Counted from the first letter of the stretch, positions 23,743-32,466 are shown. The stretch: 41,996 nucleotides of DNA from Nodosilinea nodulosa PCC 7104 (GCF_000309385.1 NZ_JH976537.1:2635914-2677909), one strand, 5' to 3'. Notes: generated by a model not told the origin, from the letters alone. Translations and numbers: made by a program.

Positions 23743-24948
23743 ATGACAAAGGGCAATGGATTTTATACATCATTGGCATTGATTACCTTTGTGATCATCA
23801 TCGCCTTCAGCAATTTTTCTGGGGTTTACATTTGCGTTTCAAGTCGGTTAAATCTAGATACATGTACTCTGCTTGGGAAGTCCATTTGGGAATGGCTTGA
23901 ACTCCTGATTGCACCTGCTGCATTAGCTATTCTAGGGATTCTTTCGAGTGAGTACTTTAGCAATCAGGCAAAAAGAAGAGAGGATAGAGAGAAGGAGGAA
24001 CAAGAGGTTCGTTTAGAGCAAGAGAAAAAGCTTGCACAAGACAAAGAAAGACAAGGAGTTCTAAAGGACTACTTTGAAAAAATTACTCAGCGGCTTTTAG
24101 ATGAAGCTTGGCCATTGAAATATGCGGTTTGGAAGGAGGCTGACGATGGAACGATAGAAAATGAAAAGAGAAAAAAGCTTGTTGCTGTAACCCGTGCTAT
24201 GACTCTTGCAATCTTGAGAGAACTTGACGGAACCCGTAAAGCTTCAGTAGTAAAGTTTCTCAAAGAGACAGGCGCTCTACAGTACATATCTTTGAGCTCA
24301 GCAGATCTAAGTCAAGCAGATCTTCGATACTTAGACCTTCAAGGGATTGATATGAAGAGAGTCGATTTGAGCGAAGCAAATCTGAGTGACTCGAACATAA
24401 GCGGTGCTAATCTCGATGAGGCGAACTTAAAGTCAACTATTTTTAGTGGTGGTACTTTGAGAGCTAGCCTCAATAGAGCTGACCTGAGTGATGCTGATCT
24501 TAGAGGCGCAAATCTCAATGGTGCTGAACTCAACGGAGCAACTCTCACAGGAACTATCCTCGGCAACGCTAATCTAACAAAAGCTTCACTTGAGAAAGCT
24601 TATCTAGTTGGAACCGATTTGACTGGTGCTGCTTTAGTAGGAGCAAGAGGTATAGCAGCGACTTTTACAAAAGCTTTACTTATTGAGACTGACCTTAGTG
24701 AATCTGATCTTGCAAAAGCAGACTTTAGCTCAGCCAACCTTCAAAGAGCCATTCTTAGTAGATCTAATCTTGAGGGAGCTAATTTTAGCGGTGCAGATAT
24801 TAGAGGTGCTTATCTTAGTAGAGCCAATCTCAAAGACACAGATCTTCTGAATATTCAATGGGATAATAATACTTTCTGGCCTGATAACGCCGAGATGGTT
24901 AATGCTAAAAACATTCCAGTGTCTCTAAGAAAACATTTAGGCATCTAG
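23743..24948 (+). CDS. Membrane-anchored pentapeptide-repeat protein
   Basis: Protein of about 401 aa from the ATG at 23743; an in-frame TTG at 23704 would add 13 codons. Two membrane helices are near the N-terminus (about 8-30, SLALITFVIIIAF, and 53-72, WLELLIAPAALAILGILSS). A charged coiled-coil (QAKRREDREKEEQEVRLEQEKK), then an unnamed helical domain (FEKITQRLLDEAW, LAILRELDGTRKASVVKFLKE), precede a pentapeptide beta-helix (about 193-395) with A(D/N)Lxx repeats such as ADLSQADLRYLDL and GANLNGAELNGATL. It is AT-rich like the TIR gene and follows it by about 115 bp on the same strand; they may share a transcript. The function of this architecture is not established. Confidence 0.82.
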   Translation: MTKGNGFYTSLALITFVIIIAFSNFSGVYICVSSRLNLDTCTLLGKSIWEWLELLIAPAALAILGILSSEYFSNQAKRREDREKEEQEVRLEQEKKLAQDKERQGVLKDYFEKITQRLLDEAWPLKYAVWKEADDGTIENEKRKKLVAVTRAMTLAILRELDGTRKASVVKFLKETGALQYISLSSADLSQADLRYLDLQGIDMKRVDLSEANLSDSNISGANLDEANLKSTIFSGGTLRASLNRADLSDADLRGANLNGAELNGATLTGTILGNANLTKASLEKAYLVGTDLTGAALVGARGIAATFTKALLIETDLSESDLAKADFSSANLQRAILSRSNLEGANFSGADIRGAYLSRANLKDTDLLNIQWDNNTFWPDNAEMVNAKNIPVSLRKHLGI

Positions 24949-25021
24949 CAAGTAAGAAAACCTCTATTGAGTGTAGTTGTAGCGATATAAAAATCCTTTA
25001 TATCTCTTTGCTAATAACGTA

Positions 25022-25225
25022 TTGTTTGAAGTGTTAGGTTTTGGGTTGCCTAAGATTAGGGAAACATACTGCATCGGCACCCTCAAGCAGCCGATGCTGA
25101 CGTTGTGCGTGCTGGAGGGCGATCGATACCCTGAAGCACCTGCTTTTGATAGCGATCGCCTTCAATTGCTTACCTTCCCCAGCCTCAGCCTGACCGCTGG
25201 CCAAGTCTTTGCGGCGGGTCAGTAG
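25022..25225 (+). pseudogene. C-terminal remnant of a Uma2-type nuclease gene
   Basis: An open stretch ends in ERYP-like YPEAPAFDSDRLQLLTFPSLSLTAGQVFAAGQ, stop at 25223-25225. This tail (FPSLSLTAGQVFAAGQ) is characteristic of the end of Uma2-family putative restriction endonucleases in cyanobacteria, but the conserved catalytic front half is missing. Upstream sequence to 24949 shows no continuation. I read it as a decayed fragment; a genuine small protein is unlikely. Confidence 0.5.
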
Positions 25226-25456
25226 CTATCGACCCAGCACCGTTGAGACAATTACCGTTACGGTGGCGGCGGCAATCAGGCTAAAGGCCAATTGCACAAC
25301 CCACTGGGTCGCCTTCTGGTAATTATCGAACTTCTGGTTAAATTCGTTATTTTTTTGGTTAGCCTGCTCAACCTCCTGGCGCAGCTCTCGCACTTCTTCG
25401 AGAATTTGCTGTGCCTGAGTCGGGTTAGCGTTGAGATCGTCAGCGGCTTGGGCCAT
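25226..25456 (-). CDS. Small coiled-coil/TM protein
   Basis: Protein of 76 aa. A heptad-rich stretch (residues 15-45; AQQILEEVRELRQEVEQANQKNNEFN) suggests a coiled coil, followed by a single membrane helix (about 52-74; VVQLAFSLIAAATVTVIVSTVL). The start codon has no other good candidate than the ATG at 25456. It is organised like the protein at 28445-28741. No function is known. Confidence 0.6.
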   Translation of the reverse strand: MAQAADDLNANPTQAQQILEEVRELRQEVEQANQKNNEFNQKFDNYQKATQWVVQLAFSLIAAATVTVIVSTVLGR

Positions 25457-25624
25457 GGCAATGCAACAGGTTAACTTTCTCTATACTACTCATGCTCGCC
25501 AATGGCGAGGCTAGCATAGGTCGATCCTCATTTACTTGAGAGCATTAACTGCCCTTGCCTCTGGTGCCAGTGCGCCACATAACATGCTTTTCGTACCTAG
25601 GCCTTCTTGAAGCTTCCCAACGAT

Positions 25625-27190
25625 ATGAAACGCCGCCCGTTCCTCCGCTACACCACCACCACCGCTCTCACAGCTTCAGGCCTGGGCTACTGCTCAGGGA
25701 AAGTCCTCGCCAGCCCGCCGCCGCTGGTACTGCACGCCTATCTGCCCAACGGCAACCCTTTCCCAAAGGATGACCTCAACCGCCTCTACTTTCTCGACCT
25801 CAAGGACGAGCCCATCCCCCACCCCGATCGCACCGTAGCAGACGGCATTCTGACATCCCAGCCGCCGCCTTTTCCCTTTGCCATCGCCCTTCAACTGCCC
25901 GCCCTTGGCTTTGGCGATGTCACCCTCTACGCCGACAATCGGGGGCGCGGGTTCACACCGAGCGACTTTCCGCTGGTGGTGAATGGGGCCTTTGCGCGCG
26001 ATCGCCTGCACCGAGTCGCTACCGCCTGCGATCGCTGGCAGCAACAGGGCTATGGTATTCCTGCCAGCGTGCGCGATCGCCTTCAGCGCGCCCAGGCTTA
26101 CCTCAGCCAGGCAGGGCAAGCCCCCGATCTGCAAACCCAAATTTCTCTGTGGAATAACGCTCTAGTCGAGGGGCTATGGGCCGGGGAAGAAGCCGCCCTC
26201 AGCCGCGCCCGCCAGCGCATTGTGCGAACCGCGCCGCGCCAGGGTTTTAAGTTCGGCTGCAACGCCTTTAGCCATCCTTACTTCGGCCCCGACTACGATC
26301 GCTACTTCGAGGCTCTTTTCTCCATCGCCACCGTGCCCTTTTACTGGAAGCCCATGGAGCCAGAGCGCGGCCAGCCCGACTACGCCGCCGTCGATGCCCA
26401 GGTGAATTGGCTCCAGCACACCGGCATTGCCCCCAAAGGACACCCGCTAGTGTGGTTCTACGACGGCATCGTGCCCGACTGGGTGCAGCCGCTGCCCTAC
26501 GAGCAGGTCAAAGCGGCCCTGCGCCAGCGAATTTTGGACATTACCCGGCGCTACGGGGAACGCATTCCCGCCTACGACGTGATTAACGAAGCCCACGGTG
26601 CCCCCTGGGCCAACGCCCTCGGCTACAACCAGGCCCAGTTTCTCGACCTCACCCGCATGGCCTGCGAAACGGCCAAGGAGGGCTACCCGGCGGTGCAGCG
26701 CGTGGTCAACAGCTGCTGTCTGTGGGCGCGCAATGTCGCCATTTACGGCCCGCCCCAGCGCAGTCCATACCAGTACCTCAAGGCCTGCCTGGCCGCAGGC
26801 ATCGACTTCGAGGTCATTGGCCTCCAGCTCTACTACCCCGACCAGGATATGTTTGAGATCGATCGCCTGCTCGATCGCTTCACCGCCCTGGGCAAGCCCG
26901 TCCACATTACCGAAATGGCCTGCTCGTCTGGCACGGGCAACGACGAAAACTCCCAAATTGGCGAGGCCACGGGCCTCTGGCATGCCCCCTGGAGCGAAGC
27001 CGTGCAGGCCGACTGGGTGGAGCAGGTCTACACCCTGGCCTACAGCAAACCCGAGATTGCCGCCGTCACCTGGTGGGACTTATCAGACCAGGGCGCTTTT
27101 TGGCCCTTTGGTGGCCTGCTCAACCGCCAAAACCAGCCCAAGGCCGCCTACTACCGCCTCCAGGGGCTCAGAAAAGCCTGGGATATTTAG
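25625..27190 (+). CDS. Tat-exported family 10 endo-1,4-beta-xylanase
   Basis: Protein of 521 aa. The N-terminus MKRRPFLRYTTTTALTASGL is a twin-arginine-type signal (RRPFL), so the enzyme is predicted to be exported folded. The GH10 barrel starts near FKFGCNAFSHPYF and includes the acid/base Glu in YDVINEAHGAPW (about residue 321), the nucleophile Glu in VHITEMACSSGTG (about 435), and GHPLVWFYDG with the substrate-binding His. An N-terminal domain of about 190 residues precedes the barrel, rich in aromatic residues and without a recognised binding-module motif. I start at the ATG at 25625; a TTG at 25607 would add six codons. It hydrolyses xylan-like beta-1,4 chains if typical. Confidence 0.9.
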   Translation: MKRRPFLRYTTTTALTASGLGYCSGKVLASPPPLVLHAYLPNGNPFPKDDLNRLYFLDLKDEPIPHPDRTVADGILTSQPPPFPFAIALQLPALGFGDVTLYADNRGRGFTPSDFPLVVNGAFARDRLHRVATACDRWQQQGYGIPASVRDRLQRAQAYLSQAGQAPDLQTQISLWNNALVEGLWAGEEAALSRARQRIVRTAPRQGFKFGCNAFSHPYFGPDYDRYFEALFSIATVPFYWKPMEPERGQPDYAAVDAQVNWLQHTGIAPKGHPLVWFYDGIVPDWVQPLPYEQVKAALRQRILDITRRYGERIPAYDVINEAHGAPWANALGYNQAQFLDLTRMACETAKEGYPAVQRVVNSCCLWARNVAIYGPPQRSPYQYLKACLAAGIDFEVIGLQLYYPDQDMFEIDRLLDRFTALGKPVHITEMACSSGTGNDENSQIGEATGLWHAPWSEAVQADWVEQVYTLAYSKPEIAAVTWWDLSDQGAFWPFGGLLNRQNQPKAAYYRLQGLRKAWDI

Positions 27191-27191
27191 G

Positions 27192-28181
27192 CTAGCGGGC
27201 GCTGCCAGCGGTAAGGCTGAATTGCTGGGCGCGATCGCTCGGCTCATCAAAGTCAATCACTGGCCCCAGGGGCACAATCTGGTGCGGGTTCACGCCGGGG
27301 TGGCTCATGTAGTAGTGGCGCTTGATGTGCTCTAAGTTGCAGGTGTTCTTGAAGGCGGGCTGCTGGTACAGGTCGCGCAGGTAGCCCCACAGATTGGGGT
27401 AGTCGACAATGCGGCGCAGGTTGCACTTGAAATGCACGTAGTAAACCGCATCGAAGCGGTAAAGGGTGGTGAACATGCAGATATCGGCTTCGGTGAGGCG
27501 ATCGCCGCACAGGTAGCGCTGCTGGCCCAGCACCTCTTCCCAATGGTCGAGGGCGTCGAATAGCTCGGTCACCGCTTCTTCGTAAGCGCCCTGCTTGGTA
27601 GCAAACCCGGCCCGGTACACGCCATTGTTAATCGGCTGATAGATGGCGTCGATGGCGTCGTCAACTTTAGCCCGGAGCTTTTCGGGGTAAAGGTCAACGT
27701 CGTTGGTGGCAATGTCGTTCCACTCGGTATCGAGCATGCGAATGATTTCGCGCGACTCGTTGTTGACGATGGTGCCCGTCTGTTTGTCCCACAAAATCGG
27801 CACCGTCACCCGACCCGAAATATCGGGCTTGGCCCTGGTATAGATTTCGCGCAGGTACTTCGCCCCATTCACCATGTCAGGAATTGTGCCGGGGTAGTCG
27901 CTAAAGAACCAGCCGTCGTCGCCCATGTACGGGTCAACAATAGATAGAGAAATCGCATCGGTGAGACCCTTCAGCTCGCGCATAATCAGCGTGCGGTGCG
28001 CCCAGGGGCAGGCCAGCGAGACGTACAGATGGTAGCGACCCGCCTCCGGCTTAAAGTCGCTGCTGCCATCGGCTTTCGTCCAGTGGTGAAAGTCGGTTTC
28101 GGGCCGCACAAAACGCCCCTGCTCATCTTCCTGGTCACGCTTTTGCTGCCACTGGCCGTTGACGAGTAAGCCCAGTCCCAT
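27192..28181 (-). CDS. Glutathionyl-hydroquinone reductase (ECM4/YqjG type)
   Basis: Glutathione transferase-like enzyme of about 329 aa that removes glutathione from glutathionyl-hydroquinones. The active-site motif SLACPWAHRTLIM (CPWAHR, Cys about residue 53) is diagnostic; VPILWDKQTGTIVNNESREIIRML and the helical C-terminal domain (CGDRLTEADICMFTTLYRFDAVY) are typical. AAGGAG lies a few bases before the ATG at 28181, which supports it over an in-frame ATG nine codons upstream (MKKKNEGDP). The gene stops 1 bp past the xylanase stop, convergent. Confidence 0.92.
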   Translation of the reverse strand: MGLGLLVNGQWQQKRDQEDEQGRFVRPETDFHHWTKADGSSDFKPEAGRYHLYVSLACPWAHRTLIMRELKGLTDAISLSIVDPYMGDDGWFFSDYPGTIPDMVNGAKYLREIYTRAKPDISGRVTVPILWDKQTGTIVNNESREIIRMLDTEWNDIATNDVDLYPEKLRAKVDDAIDAIYQPINNGVYRAGFATKQGAYEEAVTELFDALDHWEEVLGQQRYLCGDRLTEADICMFTTLYRFDAVYYVHFKCNLRRIVDYPNLWGYLRDLYQQPAFKNTCNLEHIKRHYYMSHPGVNPHQIVPLGPVIDFDEPSDRAQQFSLTAGSAR

Positions 28182-28444
28182 GGGGTCTCCTTCATTTTTC
28201 TTCTTCACATTTTTCTGGCTTAAGCCTAGCGTTTCTCCCCCAGGCCGTCCTCTGGCTGGCGAAAGAATTCTTAAAGAGGGCCAGCGTTGATCGTATCGGG
28301 ATGATGGGGAGAGTCAGCCATATTTGCCTCTCCCGGTTCGCGATCGCAAATACTCCAAGGCGGAACCACACCCACCGTTTTGGCTCCCTGGCTCCCCCGC
28401 TCCCTAGCTTGCCAAAATACTCACCAAACTTCTGCCATTCAGTC

Positions 28445-28741
28445 CTAATTCCCAAACAGCCGCGTTGCGCCTTCCACTAAAATCTCGGCTTTATCGAGCA
28501 GACTACCGAAAATAACCACCGTAGCCGCAGCAATGATCACGGTACGCGAGATGGCCAGGTTATCCTTCGACAGCTGCAAGAAACGCTCTTCCCATTTGTC
28601 GGTGCGCTCATCCAGTCGCTGAATATCGGTGTCGAGCTTTTGCTCCAGGCGATCGACGCTGGCATCTAGCTGTTGCTCTAGACGTTCCAGGCGCTCAAGT
28701 ACTTCGCTTTGAAAGTCTCTGGGTTCTGGCGTTGCGGTCAT
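28445..28741 (-). CDS. Small coiled-coil/TM protein, related layout to 25226
   Basis: Protein of 98 aa from the ATG at 28741. The heptad-rich region (residues 8-50; LERLERLEQQLDASVDRLEQ, KLDTDIQRLDERTDKWEERF) is a strong coiled-coil candidate, with a membrane helix near the C-terminus (about 66-82; TVIIAAATVVIFGSLL). The layout matches 25226-25456, but sequence similarity is limited. Such small coiled-coil/TM proteins are common in cyanobacteria with no known function. Confidence 0.6.
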   Translation of the reverse strand: MTATPEPRDFQSEVLERLERLEQQLDASVDRLEQKLDTDIQRLDERTDKWEERFLQLSKDNLAISRTVIIAAATVVIFGSLLDKAEILVEGATRLFGN

Positions 28742-28951
28742 GGCAAGTGGCTTTGCCCGATAGGGATGTCTCAATCATAACGGCAGATTTTACTCGGGTG
28801 AAGTCCATCGAGATAATCCCCCCTGCCTCCCTCGATAAGGGCAACAGGGGGGAATTTAGAACTCAGCAACTGTGTACCCGACTCAATCGAGCGATCGAGA
28901 ACCCTATAGCTTCATCGCGCAGATTTCTTGCGATGGGAAATGCTATGCCTG

Positions 28952-30745
28952 CTAAAACGTAAACGTTGTCCTCAAAACGCCTACCACGGTAGTGCTATTA
29001 CTGCTTTGCCCCTCCGGGTTAAACACGGCATATACTCCAGGAGTAATGCTGATTTTATCGTTCACGCGCATGTTGAAGTAGCCCTCAACATGGTAAGGGT
29101 CAGCATTTTCAGGATTAACTGCAATGCCCCCAACCGAAACTCGATTGAGCGGCTGACCGAAAATCAGCCCTGCTGTATTGCCTTCGCTAAAAACATCTCT
29201 AAAATGAAGACCGACTAGCCAACTCACAAAATTTGTTGAGGCGTTGAGATCAACCAGGTCAGCAAAAATGTAGCTTCCCGACACCGTTAAATCGACGCTA
29301 GGAGCAAACTGCCAGTTCAAAGTCGCACCGACGGAGTTAAGCCGAATTCCTTCATCTAAAACCGCTAATGTAGCATTTCCTCCGGTTGCAGCTAATTGCT
29401 GAGCATTGGGCGAAAACTGTACCGCGTTAATGTCTGATGCGCTGAGGCCCGTACCCAAAATGTTGATTTGGTGATAGCTATTGGCGTAGTTGAGCCCAAA
29501 CTTAAGGTTATCCCCAAAATTAAACGCCAGTCGCGATGAGAACACGTAGCTGCCGCCAAATAGCCCATCCCCGAGAGGCGTAGAAGGCGTACCCAGCAGA
29601 CCATTATTCTCACCAACGGCGGCATTTACGCTGCCATAGAAAGCCGTTAAATTTACCTGGTCAGACAAATCCCAAATGGCTCCAGCAGCCGAGGCTAACC
29701 CAATTCCTGAAGTGCCCCCAGACACTCGGGTAACGGCGTTGTCGGTGGTAGCAAAACGAGATACAGCACCTTGGCTGGCGTTGGCAAAGGGGGCAATGGC
29801 AGGGTAAGCATCTGTGGCCTCAACCCTGGGGCCGACAAACATTGTTAACCGATCGGCCACCGGAAACACGTAGAGAAGTTTATAGAGGTTGACATCGTTC
29901 AAACCTCGATTGGACAGATTGCTGGGGTTGGTGAGCCCAAATTCAGGGGCGGTTCCTAAACTCACATTACTGGCCGTGCCAAAGACAGGATCACCTAACC
30001 CCAAGGCCTCGGGCAGGCTTCCAGTGGCCCCAAAGCCACCCCCGAACGCATCCGACTGCAAACCTACGATCAGCAAATCCCGTCCGCTGAAGGAGGTATT
30101 GAGATTTAGCCGCAGTCGATTGTTAAAGGCAATTCCAGTACCCACATTATTGGGTCCACCATTGGCCGTAGACAAACTGAAAATGGCCTCGCCAGCAAGT
30201 TTTGTCGTGGTAGAAAATTGAGTTCCCCTCAAATCAGCTACGTCTGCTTCTAAACCACTGACTCGCCCTTCGAGAGCAGCTAATTCGCTGGTAAACTCGT
30301 TTTGCAAGCGTTGCAGTGTGGCTAAATCTTCTTCAGGAATGTTTGAGCCATTGCTGATCAATGTAGACATGACGTCTAAGCAGGAGTTCAAGCCCGCAGC
30401 AAATTCATAGCGAGTTAGAGAGCGATCGCCGCGAAAGGTGCGGTCCGGATATCCCTCCAAACAGCCATAGTTCTGAATTAAAGACTGGAGTGCCTGAAAT
30501 GCCCAATCAGAGGGTTGCACATCGGTTAACTCAGAAACTGAAGTAACCTGTGCCGTGAATAAACCCGATGGGTCTTGAGAAATTGGCAGGTCATCTGTGT
30601 CAGAGCGATCGCCTATAGCTGACACCTCTTCTATAGTGGTCGCGACCTGCGCTAAAACAGGCTCTTGAGAGCCTACCCACCCAGCTAAAAGACACAGCAA
30701 AACGCCCCCCACTTTGGAGGAAGCATATTCGATACCTAAAGACAT
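28952..30745 (-). CDS. Iron-uptake porin with SLH domain
   Basis: Outer-membrane porin of 597 aa. An N-terminal signal (EYASSKVGGVLLCLLAGWVG) is followed by an SLH domain (about 80-140; DVQPSDWAFQALQSLIQNYGCLEGYPDRTFRGDRSLTRYEFA), a coiled-coil periplasmic spacer (LQRLQNEFTSELAALEGRVSGLEADVADL), and an OprB/Som-type beta-barrel to the C-terminal TTFTF. The family mediates passive uptake of inorganic iron and other ions in cyanobacteria. The window also carries FTR1 and a ferritin-like gene, but these are 25 kb away and no shared operon is implied. The start ATG at 30745 lies behind a 397-bp upstream gap. Confidence 0.9.
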   Translation of the reverse strand: MSLGIEYASSKVGGVLLCLLAGWVGSQEPVLAQVATTIEEVSAIGDRSDTDDLPISQDPSGLFTAQVTSVSELTDVQPSDWAFQALQSLIQNYGCLEGYPDRTFRGDRSLTRYEFAAGLNSCLDVMSTLISNGSNIPEEDLATLQRLQNEFTSELAALEGRVSGLEADVADLRGTQFSTTTKLAGEAIFSLSTANGGPNNVGTGIAFNNRLRLNLNTSFSGRDLLIVGLQSDAFGGGFGATGSLPEALGLGDPVFGTASNVSLGTAPEFGLTNPSNLSNRGLNDVNLYKLLYVFPVADRLTMFVGPRVEATDAYPAIAPFANASQGAVSRFATTDNAVTRVSGGTSGIGLASAAGAIWDLSDQVNLTAFYGSVNAAVGENNGLLGTPSTPLGDGLFGGSYVFSSRLAFNFGDNLKFGLNYANSYHQINILGTGLSASDINAVQFSPNAQQLAATGGNATLAVLDEGIRLNSVGATLNWQFAPSVDLTVSGSYIFADLVDLNASTNFVSWLVGLHFRDVFSEGNTAGLIFGQPLNRVSVGGIAVNPENADPYHVEGYFNMRVNDKISITPGVYAVFNPEGQSSNSTTVVGVLRTTFTF

Positions 30746-31142
30746 TTAAGTTTCCCTACACCACAAAATAATCTAAAGGAAGAAAACATCCAGCCCCAGA
30801 AAAATCAATTTGAATGATTGACTTCGCTCTATTTAAGGCTGTTTGATGGGTTTCTTCTAAGACCAATACTGGGCTAAGCTTTTCAACAAGTCAAATAGCT
30901 TTTAAGCGATTTTTTCATAAGCAAACCTAATCCATGGAAGAATTGGTTGTATATAAAATGCTTTAGAAATGGTCGATCACTGTGCTAGAAGAGCGAGACG
31001 GAAAGATGCTTTCGATATTGAACAGCGTTAGCTGAAACGTCAGCAGCAAGACATAAGTAGCTGATTTGCTGGAATAAAAATAGTGATGACCAGGCGGCAC
31101 AGGGCCGTGATGCAAAAAATTAGGGATAGATTAAGGTGCGTG
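30746..31142. other. 397-bp intergenic region
   Basis: This gap separates the iron-uptake porin start from the stop codon of the minus-strand gene at 31143. It is AT-rich over 30780-31000, as expected of the porin promoter. I see no gene, repeat or hairpin that I can support, and no clear Fur box. Confidence 0.4.
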
Positions 31143-31523
31143 TTATTCATCTAGCTCTGCGCCGCCACGGCGAGAGGCCAGTTCTTGCCCAAGGGTAGTT
31201 TGGTTGAGTAGAGGTTCACCACTAGCAACAATTTTGGTGCGCAGACTACGGAGGCGATTCGCGAAGCGATCCGTCCCGGAATCGCTCAAGGATTCTTCTA
31301 CTTCTTCAAGGGGGCGAGTTTGCCCAGCCTCAACGGCTTCGAGCCCCTGCTGAATGCCCGCAATGGTCTCTAGCTGGTCGATTAGCTGCTGAAGCTTGGC
31401 GGGGTCAAGGCTGCCTGGCTGAAGAAATGTGACTAGCACCTGGGCGCGATCGCTGACGCCCTCGGGCAGCTCTGACAGCTGAATCTGCCCATCTTGGTAC
31501 ATGCCCTCAACGGTTTTCAGCAT
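31143..31523 (-). CDS. Antitoxin-like hypothetical protein
   Basis: Protein of 126 aa. The N-terminus (MLKTVEGMYQDGQIQLSELPEGVSDRAQVLVTFLQ) is a beta-rich start shared by many cyanobacterial antitoxin-like proteins. The middle (GIQQGLEAVEAGQTRPLEEV) resembles the ending of RelE-partner antitoxins, and the tail (LRSLRTKIVASGEPLLNQTTLGQELASRRGG) is a recurrent cyanobacterial motif. No toxin gene lies next to it on the same strand. It starts 303 bp from the higB start, on the opposite strand. The antitoxin role is inference. Confidence 0.55.
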   Translation of the reverse strand: MLKTVEGMYQDGQIQLSELPEGVSDRAQVLVTFLQPGSLDPAKLQQLIDQLETIAGIQQGLEAVEAGQTRPLEEVEESLSDSGTDRFANRLRSLRTKIVASGEPLLNQTTLGQELASRRGGAELDE

Positions 31524-31590
31524 AGGATTCCTTGATTAGGCCGAGTTGTCTTGACTCTAGCTTTGCCGCTCGGGTGATGCCGCTAACCCG

Positions 31591-31654
31591 AGACCCCAGG
31601 GTTCTAGGCCAATCGCCAAGAGTGATGCTGCGCCAAAGCAGAACCCTGGGGTCT
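31591..31654. repeat. Perfect 15-bp inverted repeat
   Basis: AGACCCCAGGGTTCT at 31591-31605 and AGAACCCTGGGGTCT at 31640-31654, separated by 34 bp. Perfect dyad over 15 bases. It lies between the antitoxin-like gene and the duplicated leader at 31674 and could be a miniature insertion remnant or a transcript hairpin; nothing in it encodes a protein. Confidence 0.7.
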
Positions 31655-31673
31655 GGATGTCGCGGTTTCTGGC

Positions 31674-31759
31674 ATCGCCGGATACCCTTGAACAAAGCTC
31701 TCTTTGTCGCCAAGGCCTATGTCGTCGTCATCGCGCGGTTTTCTCTCTAGCCCGGAGGG
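31674..31759. repeat. 86-bp duplicated leader, copy 1
   Basis: Identical to 32519-32604 except one base (85/86). It holds a small hairpin (ACAAAG/CTTTGT) and the first codons of an HTH gene (MSSSSRGFL). The 14 bp further upstream also match with three mismatches. The two copies bracket the HigBA pair. Confidence 0.9.
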
Positions 31760-31820
31760 GCGATCGCTGCTACAGGTCGTTGGGACAGTTTGTTATGCTA
31801 GTGCCAGCAATGGCGGCTAA
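31719..31820 (+). pseudogene. Truncated HTH-gene 5' end
   Basis: The ATG at 31719 opens a 33-residue frame starting MSSSSRGFLSSPEGRSLLQV, matching the first 14 or so codons of the HTH-LRR-Roc-TIR gene at 32564, then diverging and stopping at 31818-31820, six bases before higB. This is a remnant of a second copy or of the original gene start. Confidence 0.65.
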
Positions 31821-31826
31821 ATAAAG

Positions 31827-32120
31827 ATGATCCACTCCTTCCGCAATCAGGGAACCGAGGACATCTTTAACGGCAAAGCGTCTAAGGTCGCTAGGGCTGT
31901 TTGCCCGCAAGACCTTTGGAAGCGAGCTACCCGCAAACTCGACCAGATTGATTCAGCGCTTAGCGTCGATGACCTGAAGGTTCCTCCCGGCAATCGGTTG
32001 GAATTGCTGAAAGGCGATCGTGCTGGACAGTACAGCATCCGCATCAATGACCAATACCGCATCTGTTTTGGCTGGTCAGACCAAGGGGCGACAGAAGTTG
32101 AGATTGCTGATTATCACTAG
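31827..32120 (+). CDS. higB: Type II toxin, HigB/RelE family
   Basis: Protein of 97 aa, RelE-superfamily mRNA-interferase fold: FRNQGTEDIFNGKASK at the start, then KLDQIDSALSVDDLKVPPGNRLELLKGDRAGQYSIRINDQYRICFGW (about 38-84), the typical HigB core with a conserved Arg-Ile-Asn segment. Family members cleave mRNA in the ribosome. The gene precedes its antitoxin (toxin first), which is the HigBA order. It starts six bases after the truncated HTH frame. Confidence 0.88.
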   Translation: MIHSFRNQGTEDIFNGKASKVARAVCPQDLWKRATRKLDQIDSALSVDDLKVPPGNRLELLKGDRAGQYSIRINDQYRICFGWSDQGATEVEIADYH

Positions 32121-32133
32121 AATTGGTTAGCCC

Positions 32134-32439
32134 ATGAGAGTGCCTACCCATCGATTGCCCACCCACCCAGGAGAGATGCTGCTGGAAGAGTTTTTGGTGC
32201 CGATGGAGCTTTCTCCTCAGGCTTTGGCCACCTCAATTAATGTGCCAGCCGCAAAGCTTGAGGCGGTGATCAGCGGGCAGCAGGGGCTAACGCCGGGGCT
32301 GGCGCTGCGGTTGGCTAAGTTTTTTGCCATGTCTGCCGACTTTTGGCTGACGCTACAGCTCCGGTGGGATCTCTACCAGGCGCAGCAAGAAGAAGCCGAG
32401 GCCCTGGCGCAGATTCATCCATACAAAGCAGCTTCTTGA
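32134..32439 (+). CDS. higA: HigA family antitoxin
   Basis: Protein of 101 aa that would neutralise HigB and repress their promoter. The HTH core THPGEMLLEEFLVPMELSPQALATSINVPAAKLEAVISGQQGLTPGLALRLAKFF (about 10-65) is the standard XRE-type HigA pattern, followed by SADFWLTLQLRWDLYQAQQE. It follows higB by 13 bp on the same strand, so one operon is expected. The C-terminus is short and helical. Confidence 0.9.
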   Translation: MRVPTHRLPTHPGEMLLEEFLVPMELSPQALATSINVPAAKLEAVISGQQGLTPGLALRLAKFFAMSADFWLTLQLRWDLYQAQQEEAEALAQIHPYKAAS

Positions 32440-32451
32440 TAGGTGGAAGCT

Positions 32452-32466
32452 AGAAACCGGGTTTCT
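32452..32466. repeat. Dispersed palindrome AGAAACCGGGTTTCT
   Basis: A nearly perfect 15-bp palindrome in the gap between higA and the HTH-LRR gene, with a partial second copy at 32503-32516. The same element recurs at 39439-39453 and 39488-39502, flanking the island. Confidence 0.75.

Noticed and set aside
26447..26983. Open minus-strand frame under the GH10 gene
   Set aside because: Antisense to a well-supported xylanase with catalytic residues; no independent evidence.
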